32,996 nucleotides of DNA from Rhodocyclaceae bacterium. GTDB taxonomy: Bacteria > Pseudomonadota > Gammaproteobacteria > Burkholderiales > Rhodocyclaceae. The first letter of the stretch is position 1; each line of letters opens with the position of its first letter. The notes under the pieces are model-generated. The model searched no databases, was not told the DNA's origin, and saw nothing but the letters and a program-made list of their open reading frames with translations. The stretch is taken from positions 1 through 32,996 of the forward strand of contig JAGRGD010000265.1 of assembly GCA_020445665.1 (NCBI GenBank). Direction: 5' to 3'. A program made the translations under genes and the position numbers. This document shows positions 7,886 to 16,444 of the stretch, piece by piece.

Positions 7886-8245
7886 TCAGCAACAGCCCGA
7901 GCCGGGCGTGCAGCCACCGGCGCTGCCGATCGTGATCCGCGGCTTGGCCAGGCCCAGGCGGCGGGCGAGCTGGTCGCGGGTCGGGTAGAGCCCGGTGCTG
8001 GCGAGTTCGCCATCGACCAGCAGCACCGGCAGCCGCTCCATGCCGGCCTCCATCTCGCGCACCACCAGCGGGTTGGCGGCGAAGGCGGCGGGATCCTGGG
8101 CAAGGTTGTAGCGATGGACGGCGATGCCCTGCTCGCCAAGCCAGGCCAGATCGGCGGCGAAGCGGGCCAGCTCCGGGTCGGCGTCGACACCACAGACGCC
8201 GGTCGGGCAACACAGGGCAGGATCGAACACGTCGAGGGTCTTCAT
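7886..8245 (-). CDS. arsD: ArsD metallochaperone (possible separate internal product)
   Basis: The 119-residue C-terminal part of the fused frame has the usual length of a free-standing ArsD. It keeps the As(III)-binding triad C12, C13 and C18 in ALCCPTGVCG, and ends with a further Cys group (GGCTPGSGCC). The ATG at 8245 is preceded by GAGGAAATTGCC, a good ribosome site. It is listed separately because independent initiation here is likely, but it shares its frame with the upstream acetyltransferase domain. Confidence 0.75.
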   Translation of the reverse strand: MKTLDVFDPALCCPTGVCGVDADPELARFAADLAWLGEQGIAVHRYNLAQDPAAFAANPLVVREMEAGMERLPVLLVDGELASTGLYPTRDQLARRLGLAKPRITIGSAGGCTPGSGCC

Positions 8246-8695
8246 GGCAATTTCCTCGGAAAAGGACTTGCCCATGGCCTGGGCATCGGCGCACGGGCCA
8301 CGGGTCTGGGAATGATCGGCGAGGGGGCCTGGCAGGCTCGCGACGGGACGGTAACCGAGTCGGGCGAAGAACGGCGCGGCCGACGGGGTCATCAGGTACA
8401 GCGCTTCGAGCCCGAGGGATCGGGCGTGGGCCTCGAGCGCTTCGACGAGCCGGCGGCCCTGGCCGCCCGCGCGCGCATCGGGCACGACGGCGAGGGAGCG
8501 CAACAGGCCCAGCGGCGGCGCGGGATCGAGGCCGATGCAGCCGGCCAGCCCCGACTCGCCATCGACGACGAGGAAGCGGGCGCTGGCCGTCTCGTTCAGA
8601 TCGGCGCGCGGCAGACCGGCGCTATCGAGCAGCGCTTCGATGGCCGGCCAGTCGGCAGGGACCGCCGCGCGAACCTCAGGCGAGGGCGCGTTCAT
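7886..8695 (-). CDS. ArsN-ArsD fusion: GNAT acetyltransferase joined to arsenite metallochaperone
   Basis: One 269-residue open frame with no stop between two ars functions. Residues about 8-125 are a GNAT acetyltransferase of the ArsN type, with the acetyl-CoA region SLAVVPDARAGGQGRRLVEAL and the late segment MTPSAAPFFARLGYRPV. Residues 151-269 are a complete ArsD beginning MKTLDVFDPALCCPTGVCG. An internal ATG at 8245 with GAGGAAA eight bases upstream could also give free ArsD. ArsN-type enzymes are known for acetylating phosphinothricin-like amino acids including arsinothricin; ArsD passes As(III) to ArsA. The start at 8695 overlaps the end of acr3 by 20 bases. Whether the cell makes the fusion, free ArsD or both cannot be read from sequence. 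Confidence 0.88.
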   Translation of the reverse strand: MNAPSPEVRAAVPADWPAIEALLDSAGLPRADLNETASARFLVVDGESGLAGCIGLDPAPPLGLLRSLAVVPDARAGGQGRRLVEALEAHARSLGLEALYLMTPSAAPFFARLGYRPVASLPGPLADHSQTRGPCADAQAMGKSFSEEIAMKTLDVFDPALCCPTGVCGVDADPELARFAADLAWLGEQGIAVHRYNLAQDPAAFAANPLVVREMEAGMERLPVLLVDGELASTGLYPTRDQLARRLGLAKPRITIGSAGGCTPGSGCC

Positions 8696-9749
8696 ACCAG
8701 GCCTTGCTGCGATTCACCATCGATACCAGCCACAGCATCACCGGCACCTCGATCAGCACGCCGACCACCGTCGCCAGCGCCGCGCCGGAGTCGAAGCCGT
8801 AGAGCACGATCGCGACGGCCACCGCCAGCTCGAAGAAGTTCGACGCGCCGATCATCGTGGACGGACCGGCGACGCAGTGGGCGACCCGGAAGCGGCGATT
8901 GAGCCAGTAGCCCAGGGCCGCGATCAGCAGGCCCTGCAGCAGGATCGGCACCGCCAGCATCGCGATGATCAGGGGCTGCTCGACGATGGCCTGGCCCTGG
9001 AAGGCAAAGAGCAGCACCAGGGTCGCCAGCAGCGCGACGATCGAGAACGGGCCGATACGCGCCAGCGCCGCGCGGAAGCGGGCCTCGCCAGCCCGCATCA
9101 GGTGGCGTCGCGCGGCCTGGGCGATGGCGAGCGGGATCACGATGTACATCACCACCGACAGCAGCAGGGTGTCCCAGGGCACCGGGATCGCCGACACGCC
9201 GAGCAGCAGCGCGACGATCGGGGCGAAGGCGACGACCATCACGAGGTCGTTGAGGGCCACCTGGGTCAGCGTGAAGTTGGCATCGCCGCGGCACAGGTTG
9301 CTCCACACGAAGACCATCGCCGTGCAGGGCGCGGCGCCGAGCAGGATCAGCCCGGCGACGTAGCTGTCGAGCTGTTCGGCGGGCAGCCACGGCGCGAACA
9401 CGTGGCGGATGAAGAGCCAGCCGAGCAGCGCCATCGTGAAGGGCTTGACCGCCCAGTTCACGAACAGGGTGATGCCGATGCCCGCCTTCTGACGCCGCAC
9501 CTCGTGCAGCGAGTCGAAGTCGATCTTCATCAGCATCGGGATGATCATGATCCAGATCAGCAGGCCCACCGGCAGGTTCACCTGCGCCACCTCGAGCCTG
9601 CCGACCGCCTGCGCCACGGCGGGCAGGGTCTGGCCGAGGATGATGCCGGCGACGATGCACAGGGTCACCCACAGGGAGAGGTAGCGCTCGAAGATGTTCA
9701 TCGGCGCGCCGGCTGCCTGCTTGCCGATCACTTCACACTGGGCGCTCAT
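8676..9749 (-). CDS. acr3: Arsenite efflux permease Acr3
   Basis: A 357-residue inner-membrane protein of the Acr3 (BART superfamily) type, expected to have ten membrane segments. Recognisable parts are the N-terminal LWVTLCIVAGIILGQTLP, the helix with the conserved Cys in VWSNLCRGDANFTLTQ, and the late PSTMIGASNFFELAVA motif. It exports As(III) and, with ArsA present, may work as an ATP-driven pump. The start at 9749 overlaps the arsC stop in an ATGA junction; an in-frame ATG further in (MNIFERYL) is an alternative. In databases this gene is often named arsB although it is unrelated to the ArsB family. Confidence 0.96.
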   Translation of the reverse strand: MSAQCEVIGKQAAGAPMNIFERYLSLWVTLCIVAGIILGQTLPAVAQAVGRLEVAQVNLPVGLLIWIMIIPMLMKIDFDSLHEVRRQKAGIGITLFVNWAVKPFTMALLGWLFIRHVFAPWLPAEQLDSYVAGLILLGAAPCTAMVFVWSNLCRGDANFTLTQVALNDLVMVVAFAPIVALLLGVSAIPVPWDTLLLSVVMYIVIPLAIAQAARRHLMRAGEARFRAALARIGPFSIVALLATLVLLFAFQGQAIVEQPLIIAMLAVPILLQGLLIAALGYWLNRRFRVAHCVAGPSTMIGASNFFELAVAVAIVLYGFDSGAALATVVGVLIEVPVMLWLVSMVNRSKAWYERALA

Positions 9750-10264
9750 GACGGCGCGCGCTCCGCGACGGGCGTCTCGCCGATGCGCGCCATCTCGTGC
9801 TGGATCGCGAGGCGGTCGAGGGTGGCCAGCGGGAGGCTGGCGAAGACTTCGACCCGACGGCGGATCTGTGCGAAGACCGTGCCGAAGGCGCGCCGCTGCT
9901 CGGCGGCGTCGCCCGTCACGGCGGCCGGGTCCGCAAAGCCCCAGTGGGCGGTGGCGGGGTGACCCGGCCACACCGGGCAGACCTCGTTGGCCGCGTTGTC
10001 GCAGACGGTGATGACGAAGTCCATCTCCGGCGCCCCGGGCACGGCGAACTCGTCCCAGGACTTGCTGCGCACGTGCTCGGCCGGATAACCGATGGCGTGG
10101 CAGTTCTCGATGGCCATCGGATGGACGCGGCCGGTCGGTTGGCTGCCGGCGGAGAAGGCGTGGAAGCGACCTTCGCCGAGGACGTTGAAGAGGGCCTCGG
10201 CCATGATGCTGCGGGCCGAGTTGCCGGTGCACAGCACCAGAATGTTCCAGGTCTTGTCGGTCAT
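9746..10264 (-). CDS. arsC: Arsenate reductase, low-molecular-weight phosphatase type
   Basis: A 172-residue cytoplasmic enzyme reducing As(V) to As(III). The catalytic P-loop CTGNSARS starts at C12. The redox relay cysteines are C88 and C96 in TVCDNAANEVCP, the pattern of thioredoxin-coupled ArsC. The general acid loop with HWGFADPA follows. The C-terminal tail after about residue 140 is somewhat longer than in the shortest family members. It starts 27 bases after the arsR stop and overlaps acr3 by four bases, so it is inside the operon and controlled with it. Confidence 0.96.
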   Translation of the reverse strand: MTDKTWNILVLCTGNSARSIMAEALFNVLGEGRFHAFSAGSQPTGRVHPMAIENCHAIGYPAEHVRSKSWDEFAVPGAPEMDFVITVCDNAANEVCPVWPGHPATAHWGFADPAAVTGDAAEQRRAFGTVFAQIRRRVEVFASLPLATLDRLAIQHEMARIGETPVAERAPS

Positions 10265-10291
10265 GGGTGAGCGTGAGGGCGGTTCGGGAAG

Positions 10292-10633
10292 TCAGCAGGC
10301 GGGACCGCAGCCGGGCGTTTCGGCGGGCACGCCCTCGGGCGTGCAGGCCTGGCCATGGCAGCAGTTCTCGGTGAGGAAGGCGATCAGGGCGTTCATGGCT
10401 TTGAAATCGGCCGAGTAGATGACGAATCGGCCGTCCTGGCGGCCGTGAATCAGGCCGACACGGGTCAGGTTCGACAGGTGAAACGAGAGCGTCGCCGGGG
10501 CAAGGCCGAGGCGCTCGCCGAGGGCGCCGGCGGCAAGGCCCGGCGGACCGGCCTCGACCAGCTGGCGGAAGATCGAGAGGCGGGTTTCGTGGCCGAGGGC
10601 GCCGAGACGCTCGGATGCCGATAACGTATCCAT
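10292..10633 (-). CDS. arsR: ArsR-family As(III)-responsive repressor
   Basis: A 113-residue winged-helix repressor. The helix-turn-helix is LGLAPATLSFHLSNLTRVGLI (about residues 42-62). It lacks the classic Cys pair in that helix. Instead it has a C-terminal cluster C91, C92 and C97 (CCHGQAC) plus C109 and C113, close to the arrangement reported for the Acidithiobacillus ferrooxidans ArsR. As(III) binding should release the operator and derepress arsR-arsC-acr3-arsN/D-arsA. The ATG at 10633 is preferred over a longer frame because it matches family length. The proposed promoter would place the RNA start at or next to this ATG. Confidence 0.95.
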   Translation of the reverse strand: MDTLSASERLGALGHETRLSIFRQLVEAGPPGLAAGALGERLGLAPATLSFHLSNLTRVGLIHGRQDGRFVIYSADFKAMNALIAFLTENCCHGQACTPEGVPAETPGCGPAC

Positions 10634-10639
10634 ATTTCC

Positions 10640-10668
10640 AGTATTGTCGAAACGACGGACTTTCGCAA
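10640..10668 (-). promoter_or_regulatory. Candidate sigma70 promoter of the ars operon
   Basis: On the minus strand TTGCGA (10668-10663) and AATACT (10645-10640) are separated by exactly 17 bases, each matching four of six consensus positions. The expected start point is around 10633-10634, at the arsR ATG itself. An imperfect TTTC...GAAA dyad (10652-10635) overlaps the -10 element and is a candidate ArsR operator. Confidence 0.5.
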
Positions 10669-10788
10669 GCCGCCCGTGTCGGATGCTGCCGGGAAACCGG
10701 GCGCTTCGTCGAATTGGCCTAAAGCCCGGCCCGGACCGACCGTTGTCCAAACGATACCGCTCGAAAGTTCGATGGAGGTCCCGGCCAA

Positions 10789-11898
10789 ATGACCCATGAA
10801 ACCCACTGCGCGGGCGAACCGATTGTCCTCGTCGTGGACGATGTCGCCGAAAATCTCGACGTCCTCGGAGATGTCCTGCGCGGCGCCGGCTACCGGGTCC
10901 GCGCCGCGATCAGTGGCGAGGCGGCGCTACGCTATGCCCGCCTCGAGCCACGACCGGAGCTGGTGCTGCTCGACGTCATGATGCCGGGCATGGATGGCTA
11001 TCAGACCCTCGCCGCGTTGCGAGACGACCCCCGCACGGCGGACCTGCCGGTGGTCTTCGTCACCGCCCTGTCCGACGCGATGGACGAGGAGCACGGGCTG
11101 GAGATGGGGGCCGCCGACTACATCTCGAAGCCGATCGCGCCGTCCGTGGTGCTGGCCAGGGTGAGAACCCAGATCGAGGCCAAACGCGCCCGCGACATCC
11201 TGAGCGGCCGCAACAGCGTGCTCGAGCAGGAGGTGGCCCGCCGCATGGCGGAGAACGAGCTGACCCAGACGGTCACGATCCGGGCCCTCGCGCACCTGGC
11301 GGAGTGCCGCGATCCGGAGACCGGCAATCACATCCTGCGGACCCAGGGCTACGTCCGCGAGCTGGCCAAGCGGCTGCGCCACCGGCCGCGCTTCTCGACG
11401 GTCCTGACCGACTACGCCATCGAACTGCTTGCCCGCTCCGCGCCGTTGCACGACATCGGCAAGGTCGGCATCCCGGACGCGATCCTGCTCAAGCCGGGCA
11501 AGCTCACGGAGGAGGAGTGGGCCGTGATGCGCACCCATTCTGAACTCGGCAGCAACGCCATCGAACAGGCCGAAGTGGATGTCGAGCGCCCCCTCGAATT
11601 CCTTCGCTTTGCCAAGGAGATCGCCCGCTGGCACCACGAGAAGTGGGATGGCAGCGGCTATCCGGACGGTCTCGCCGGCGATGCGATTCCCCTTTCGGCC
11701 CGCCTGATGGCCGTGGCCGACGTGTTCGACGCGCTGATCCACGCCCGCGTCTACAAGCCCGCCTTCTCGTACGAGGAGGCCCGGGAGATCATGCAGGCGT
11801 CGTCGGAGAGCCACTTCGACCCGGAGATCATCGAGGCTTTCATGGAGGGCTTCGAGGCCTTCGTCGGCATCGCCGAGCGCTACCGTGAGCCAGAATGA
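10789..11898 (+). CDS. Response regulator with HD-GYP domain (probable c-di-GMP phosphodiesterase)
   Basis: A 369-residue cytoplasmic protein. Residues about 12-125 form a receiver domain with acidic residues in LVVDDVAEN, phosphoacceptor D62 in LLDVMMPGMDG and the conserved Lys in ISKPI. Residues about 155-365 form an HD-GYP domain with HD at 221-222 (LHDIGKVGIPD), the HH pair at 282-283 and GYP at 290-292 (WHHEKWDGSGYPDGL). All key residues are present, so it should hydrolyse c-di-GMP. GGAGG precedes the ATG. The downstream hybrid kinase overlaps it by 14 bases and is the obvious partner. It is divergent from the ars operon. Confidence 0.95.
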   Translation: MTHETHCAGEPIVLVVDDVAENLDVLGDVLRGAGYRVRAAISGEAALRYARLEPRPELVLLDVMMPGMDGYQTLAALRDDPRTADLPVVFVTALSDAMDEEHGLEMGAADYISKPIAPSVVLARVRTQIEAKRARDILSGRNSVLEQEVARRMAENELTQTVTIRALAHLAECRDPETGNHILRTQGYVRELAKRLRHRPRFSTVLTDYAIELLARSAPLHDIGKVGIPDAILLKPGKLTEEEWAVMRTHSELGSNAIEQAEVDVERPLEFLRFAKEIARWHHEKWDGSGYPDGLAGDAIPLSARLMAVADVFDALIHARVYKPAFSYEEAREIMQASSESHFDPEIIEAFMEGFEAFVGIAERYREPE

Positions 11899-14800
11899 GG
11901 TGCCTGCCCCACCGGTCGAGCCGAGTCGAGGTGTCCCTGGACTCGCGCTGAAGGCGGCGCTGCTGTATGCCGCCTTCGCCGCGCTGTGGATTCTCTTCTC
12001 CGACGCCCTGGTCGCCCAGCTGGTGACCGACCCGCATCTGGTGGCGGTCGTGCAGACGGCAAAGGGCTGGCTGTTTGTCGCCGCCACTGCGGTGATGCTC
12101 TACCTGCTGCTTCGGCTGCAAACCCGTGACACGGCCCCCGATCGCCGGCAGCCGGTGCGCACCCGCCTGCCCTTTGCGCTGGCCGTGCTCGCGATCCTGG
12201 GCGTGGCGGCTGTTGCGATGGCCTATGTCTACGAGCTTGGCGTGGAGCGGGAAGGTGCAAGGCTCAGGACCGTCGCCAGTCTGCGCGCCAGCGAGGTGGC
12301 CACCTGGCGCGAGCGGATCGGCCGGATGGCGGAACTGGCCGCCGCCAATCCGGGCGTTCACACGCTGGTGGAGAACTGGCGCGACGGTGACGACGATGCC
12401 CACAGCGAGGCCCTGCGCTGGCTGGTGGCCTATGCCGCGGTGTCGGAAGCGGACGGTACCGCCCTCGTCATGGACAGCGGTACGGTGCTCGTTTCGCCGG
12501 GACTGGCGGCGCCCGAGGCGGATTCGCCCTTGCTTGCCCTGGCCCGCCAGGCGATCGACTTCCGGCGCGTGAGCTTCTCGGACATGCACTGGGCCGGGGC
12601 GCCGCCGAGGCCGTCGATCCTGGTCGCCGCGCCGGTGGCGCGCAGTGGCGAGGCCGCTCGGGCCGCCCTGGTCTTCCGCATCGACCCCTCGGTCTTCCTG
12701 CTGCCGACGATCGCCGGCTGGCCGGTACCGGACGAGCCGGGGAGCGTTCGCCTGCTGCGCCAGGACGGCGTGTACCTCGTCAATCTGGTCAGCGGTGGCC
12801 GCGTGCGCTTCGAGGACCTCGCCGGCAGCATCGAGAGCCGGGTCGTCTTCGGCGACGTGGCCGCGGGCGCCCTGGCGGAGGCCGTCGATGCCCTGGGGCG
12901 GCCGGTGCTCGGCGTGGCGGAGGAGGTCCGGGGCAGCGACTGGTATGTGGTGGCGACCCTCGACCGGAGCGTGGCCACGGCGAGCAGCCGGGCCAGCGCG
13001 GTCTGGATCGTGATCGCCTCGCTGCTGGCGATGGGCGTGGCCTATCTGCTGACCCGGCTGGTGCGGGAGCGCCAGGCGCTGCGTCTCGCCCGCGTCGAGC
13101 ACGATGCCCGCCGGGAAAAGCTGCAGGCCCTGCAGATGGTCGGGGCGATCGCGGAGGCTTCGACGGATGCGATCTTTGCCAAGGATCTGGAGGGACGCTA
13201 TGTCCTGTTCAATCCCGCGGCGGCCCGGATCACGGGCAGCGAGGTCGGCAACATACTGGGCCGGGACGATCGCAGCCTGTTCCCGCGGGATGAGGCCGAG
13301 GCCCTCATGGCGGCCGACCGGAAGATCATGGCGGAGGGCGAAACCGTCTGTCAGGAGGAGACGCTGACCACACCGAACGGCGTGAGCACCTTCCTCGCCA
13401 CGAAAGGGCCGCTCTACGATGGAAGCGGCAGGCTGGCCGGCCTGTTCGGCATCTCGCGAGACATCACGGAGCGCTCCCGCGCCGAGGACGCGCTGCGCCA
13501 GAGCGAATCGAATTACCGCAGCCTGTTCGAGTCCATGCAGGAGGCTTTTGTCGTCGGCGAGGTGATCTTCGACTCTGCGGGCGTGCCCTGCGACTGGCGC
13601 TTCATCGACGCCAACCCGGCCTACCGGCAGGTCATGGGGCTGAGCCCCGACGAGGTGGTGGGGCGTACCGTGTTCGAGGTGTTTCCCGCACTCGAGTGGG
13701 CCTGGTTCGAGCGCCACGTGCACACCGCCATCACCGGAGAGCCGCAGAGCTTCGAGAGCCACGTGGCGAGCCTCGACCGCTATTTCGAGACCCAGCTCTA
13801 CTCGCCCCGGCGCGGCCAGTTCGCCGCCGTGTTCAACGACGTCACGGAGCGAAGGGCGGAGCAGGATCAGTTGCGGATGCTCTCCCAGGTGGTCGAGCAG
13901 AGTCCGGAGAGCGTCCTGATCGTGTCGGTGGGCGGCGTGGTGTCCTACGCCAACCAGGCTTTCTGCCGGCGGCACCGGCTGGCGGCCGATACGCTGATCG
14001 GGACGCCCCTGTCCCAGCTGGGCGGCGAGGATAGGGCGCATCCGGTCTTCGGCGTGGTGCGGCGCATGCTCGGGGAGGATGCGGTCTGGCGCGGCGAGCT
14101 GAGCAGCGAGGGGAGCGATGGGCAACTGCGCTTCAAGTCCGCCACCGTCGCCCCGATCCGGCGCGAGGGGGAGATCACCCACCATGTCGCGGTGCTCGAG
14201 GACATCACCGAGCGCAAGCGGCTCGCCGACGAACTCGATCGGCACCGGCACCACCTCGAGGACCTGGTCACCCAGCGCACGTCGGAACTGGACGAGGCGC
14301 GGCAGCGGGCCGAGGCGGCCAACCGGGCCAAGAGCGCCTTCCTCGCCAACATGAGCCACGAGATCCGCACGCCGATGAACGCCATCGTCGGCCTGACCCA
14401 TCTGCTGCAGCGGGACAGCCAGGATCCCCGTGTGGGCGAGCGGCTGGGCAAGATCTCGGCTTCCGCACAGCATCTGCTGCGGGTCATCAACGACATACTC
14501 GACCTGTCCAAGATCGAGGCCGGCCGGGTCGAGCTGGACGCCCGCGACTACCGCCTCGACGAACTCCTCGAACAGGTGCGCACGATGGTTGGCGATGCGG
14601 CCGATCGCAAGGGCGTCAAGGTCACCGTCGAAACCGGTGATGTGCCTCAGGTGCTGCGCGGCGACGCCACCCGGGTGCGGCAGGCCCTGCTCAACTACGC
14701 CAACAACGCGGTCAAGTTTACCGAACAGGGCTGTGTCACGATCCGGGTCTCGCGCCAGAGCGGCACCGATGGCGACGACATGCTGTGCTTCGAGGTCCGC

Positions 14801-15682
14801 GATAGCGGCATCGGCATCCCGCCGGACAAGCTGGCGAGGCTGTTCCGGGCCTTCGAGCAGGCCGACGCGTCGACGACCCGCAAATACGGTGGCACCGGCC
14901 TCGGGCTGGCGATCACCTTGCGCCTCGCGGAACTGATGGGCGGCGAGGTGGGGGCCAGCAGCACTCCTGGCGAGGGCAGCCGCTTCTGGTTCACGGTGCC
15001 ATTTGTGGAAGGCGACATGCCTGAGCGGCGCGATGTTGAGCGCCCGGCCGGCGTCGTCCAGCCGGGCGGGCGGGTGCTGGTCGCCGAGGACAATCCGGTC
15101 AACCGGGAGGTGATTCTGGAACTGCTCGGCGACCTGTCCCTCGAGGTGGTCGCGGTCCAGAACGGAAGCGAGGCGGTTCAGGCGTGTCGGGACGAGCGCT
15201 TCGACGTGGTGCTGATGGATGTCCAGATGCCGGTCATGGACGGCCTGGCGGCGACCCGGGCGATCCGCACGCTGGAGAGCTGCAGCACGCTACCGATCGT
15301 GGCGCTGACGGCCAACGCCTTCAACGAGGATCGCAAGGCCTGCTCCGAGGCCGGCATGGACGACTTCCTGAGCAAGCCGGTCGAGCCGGAATTGCTCGCC
15401 GAAGTCCTTGCCCGCTGGATGCCTGCGGCCGGGACCGCAAAGGAAACGGTCGCGGCCGCTGCGCCGGTGGCCGACGCCATCGATGAGCAGACAATACGTC
15501 AGTTCCGGGCCCGCCTGGGAGGGCTTCTGTCCGAGGGGGACATGGACTGTGTCGCGCTGATCGAGCGGCACAGGCCGCTCGCGGAGAAGGCCCTCGGTCC
15601 GGCCTTCGAGGATGTGCGCCGCAGCGTCGCCCGCTTCGATTTCGACAAGGCCCTCGCGGCGCTTGATTCGCTCGCCGCGTGA
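11885..15682 (+). CDS. Hybrid sensor histidine kinase with three PAS domains and a receiver
   Basis: A 1265-residue inner-membrane kinase. Three hydrophobic segments lie in residues about 20-117 and a further one at about 372-392, bounding a roughly 250-residue probable periplasmic sensor. PAS domains follow at about 412-540, 541-660 and 661-785, then a coiled coil. The HisKA box has H825 (SHEIRTPMN), and the HATPase has an N-box near 935 and DSGIGIPP near 973. A receiver carries D1112 in VLMDVQMPVMDG. The 90-residue tail is too degenerate for me to call it an Hpt domain. The GTG start at 11885 overlaps the HD-GYP gene and its ribosome site is weak, so the exact start is uncertain. No ligand can be inferred. 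Confidence 0.92.
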   Translation: MSQNEVPAPPVEPSRGVPGLALKAALLYAAFAALWILFSDALVAQLVTDPHLVAVVQTAKGWLFVAATAVMLYLLLRLQTRDTAPDRRQPVRTRLPFALAVLAILGVAAVAMAYVYELGVEREGARLRTVASLRASEVATWRERIGRMAELAAANPGVHTLVENWRDGDDDAHSEALRWLVAYAAVSEADGTALVMDSGTVLVSPGLAAPEADSPLLALARQAIDFRRVSFSDMHWAGAPPRPSILVAAPVARSGEAARAALVFRIDPSVFLLPTIAGWPVPDEPGSVRLLRQDGVYLVNLVSGGRVRFEDLAGSIESRVVFGDVAAGALAEAVDALGRPVLGVAEEVRGSDWYVVATLDRSVATASSRASAVWIVIASLLAMGVAYLLTRLVRERQALRLARVEHDARREKLQALQMVGAIAEASTDAIFAKDLEGRYVLFNPAAARITGSEVGNILGRDDRSLFPRDEAEALMAADRKIMAEGETVCQEETLTTPNGVSTFLATKGPLYDGSGRLAGLFGISRDITERSRAEDALRQSESNYRSLFESMQEAFVVGEVIFDSAGVPCDWRFIDANPAYRQVMGLSPDEVVGRTVFEVFPALEWAWFERHVHTAITGEPQSFESHVASLDRYFETQLYSPRRGQFAAVFNDVTERRAEQDQLRMLSQVVEQSPESVLIVSVGGVVSYANQAFCRRHRLAADTLIGTPLSQLGGEDRAHPVFGVVRRMLGEDAVWRGELSSEGSDGQLRFKSATVAPIRREGEITHHVAVLEDITERKRLADELDRHRHHLEDLVTQRTSELDEARQRAEAANRAKSAFLANMSHEIRTPMNAIVGLTHLLQRDSQDPRVGERLGKISASAQHLLRVINDILDLSKIEAGRVELDARDYRLDELLEQVRTMVGDAADRKGVKVTVETGDVPQVLRGDATRVRQALLNYANNAVKFTEQGCVTIRVSRQSGTDGDDMLCFEVRDSGIGIPPDKLARLFRAFEQADASTTRKYGGTGLGLAITLRLAELMGGEVGASSTPGEGSRFWFTVPFVEGDMPERRDVERPAGVVQPGGRVLVAEDNPVNREVILELLGDLSLEVVAVQNGSEAVQACRDERFDVVLMDVQMPVMDGLAATRAIRTLESCSTLPIVALTANAFNEDRKACSEAGMDDFLSKPVEPELLAEVLARWMPAAGTAKETVAAAAPVADAIDEQTIRQFRARLGGLLSEGDMDCVALIERHRPLAEKALGPAFEDVRRSVARFDFDKALAALDSLAA

Positions 15683-15688
15683 CAGACC

Positions 15689-16396
15689 CTAGCGGTCGAA
15701 GTCGCGCAGCGCGATCGGGTCCTGCAGGGTGATCTGCCGGCCCTGGACCGAGATCAGCCCCTCTTCGGAGAGTTCGTGGAAGATGCGGGACAGGGTCTCC
15801 GGCACCAGGTTCAGCCGCGAGGCGAGCACATGCTTGGTGGTCGGTAGCTGGACCGTCAGCTGGGCTTCCGATGCGCGTTCGCACGGCAATCTGTCCGACA
15901 GGGAGAAGAGGTAGGAGATCACGCGCTGGGCACCGGAGCGCAGCGAGTAGGCCTCCACGTCGCGCACCATGCCGTGCAGGCGGATCGCCATGCCGGCCAG
16001 CAGCGAGCGGGCGAAGGCCGGATCGTCCTCGATCAGCTGGAACACCACGCCCCGGTCGATCAACAGGAGCTGGGTGTCGGCCAGAGCCTCGGCGAACACC
16101 GGGTAGTTGCGATCCATGAACAGCACCGCTTCGCCGAAGCTCTGGCTCGGACCGAGCACCTCGACGATCTTCTCGTTGCCCTGGCGGGACGAGAAGGCCA
16201 GCTTGATCTGGCCGCGGATCACGTAATAGAAGCCCTTCGGCGTGTCGCCCTGCTGAAACAGCGTCTCGCCACGCAGCAGCAGCCGCTCGTGGGTGGCGGC
16301 GGCGAGCATGTCGATTTCCGCCTCGGAGACCTCGCTGAACAGCGGCAGGCGCCGCAGGGCGCAGGGGATGTCGATGTGGTGCATGGTGGCTGACAT
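15689..16396 (-). CDS. dnr: Crp/Fnr-family regulator, Dnr-like (NO-responsive type)
   Basis: A 235-residue regulator. Residues about 15-130 form the cyclic-nucleotide-binding fold (LFQQGDTPKGFYYVIRGQIKL, SFGEAVLF). The C-terminal helix-turn-helix is TKHVLASRLNLVPETLSRIF, whose E..SR recognition residues fit binding to TTGA-N6-TCAA sites. The four cysteines that hold the FNR 4Fe-4S cluster are absent, favouring the haem-dependent Dnr/NnrR group. AAGGAAG precedes the ATG. It lies 48 bases downstream of nirE on the same strand and is probably co-transcribed with it, which would make it subject to its own box at 17435. The gene name rests on context and motif, not on a database search. Confidence 0.88.
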   Translation of the reverse strand: MSATMHHIDIPCALRRLPLFSEVSEAEIDMLAAATHERLLLRGETLFQQGDTPKGFYYVIRGQIKLAFSSRQGNEKIVEVLGPSQSFGEAVLFMDRNYPVFAEALADTQLLLIDRGVVFQLIEDDPAFARSLLAGMAIRLHGMVRDVEAYSLRSGAQRVISYLFSLSDRLPCERASEAQLTVQLPTTKHVLASRLNLVPETLSRIFHELSEEGLISVQGRQITLQDPIALRDFDR

Positions 16397-16444
16397 GGTT
16401 TCTTCCTTCGCGCCGCCGGTTTCAGGCTGCGCAGAGCGCTCGCG

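Noticed and set aside
11840-14473. Long open frame (877 codons) on the minus strand opposite the HD-GYP and hybrid kinase genes
   Set aside because: It is antisense to two genes with clear domains and shows no protein motif. Long open antisense frames are common in GC-rich DNA.
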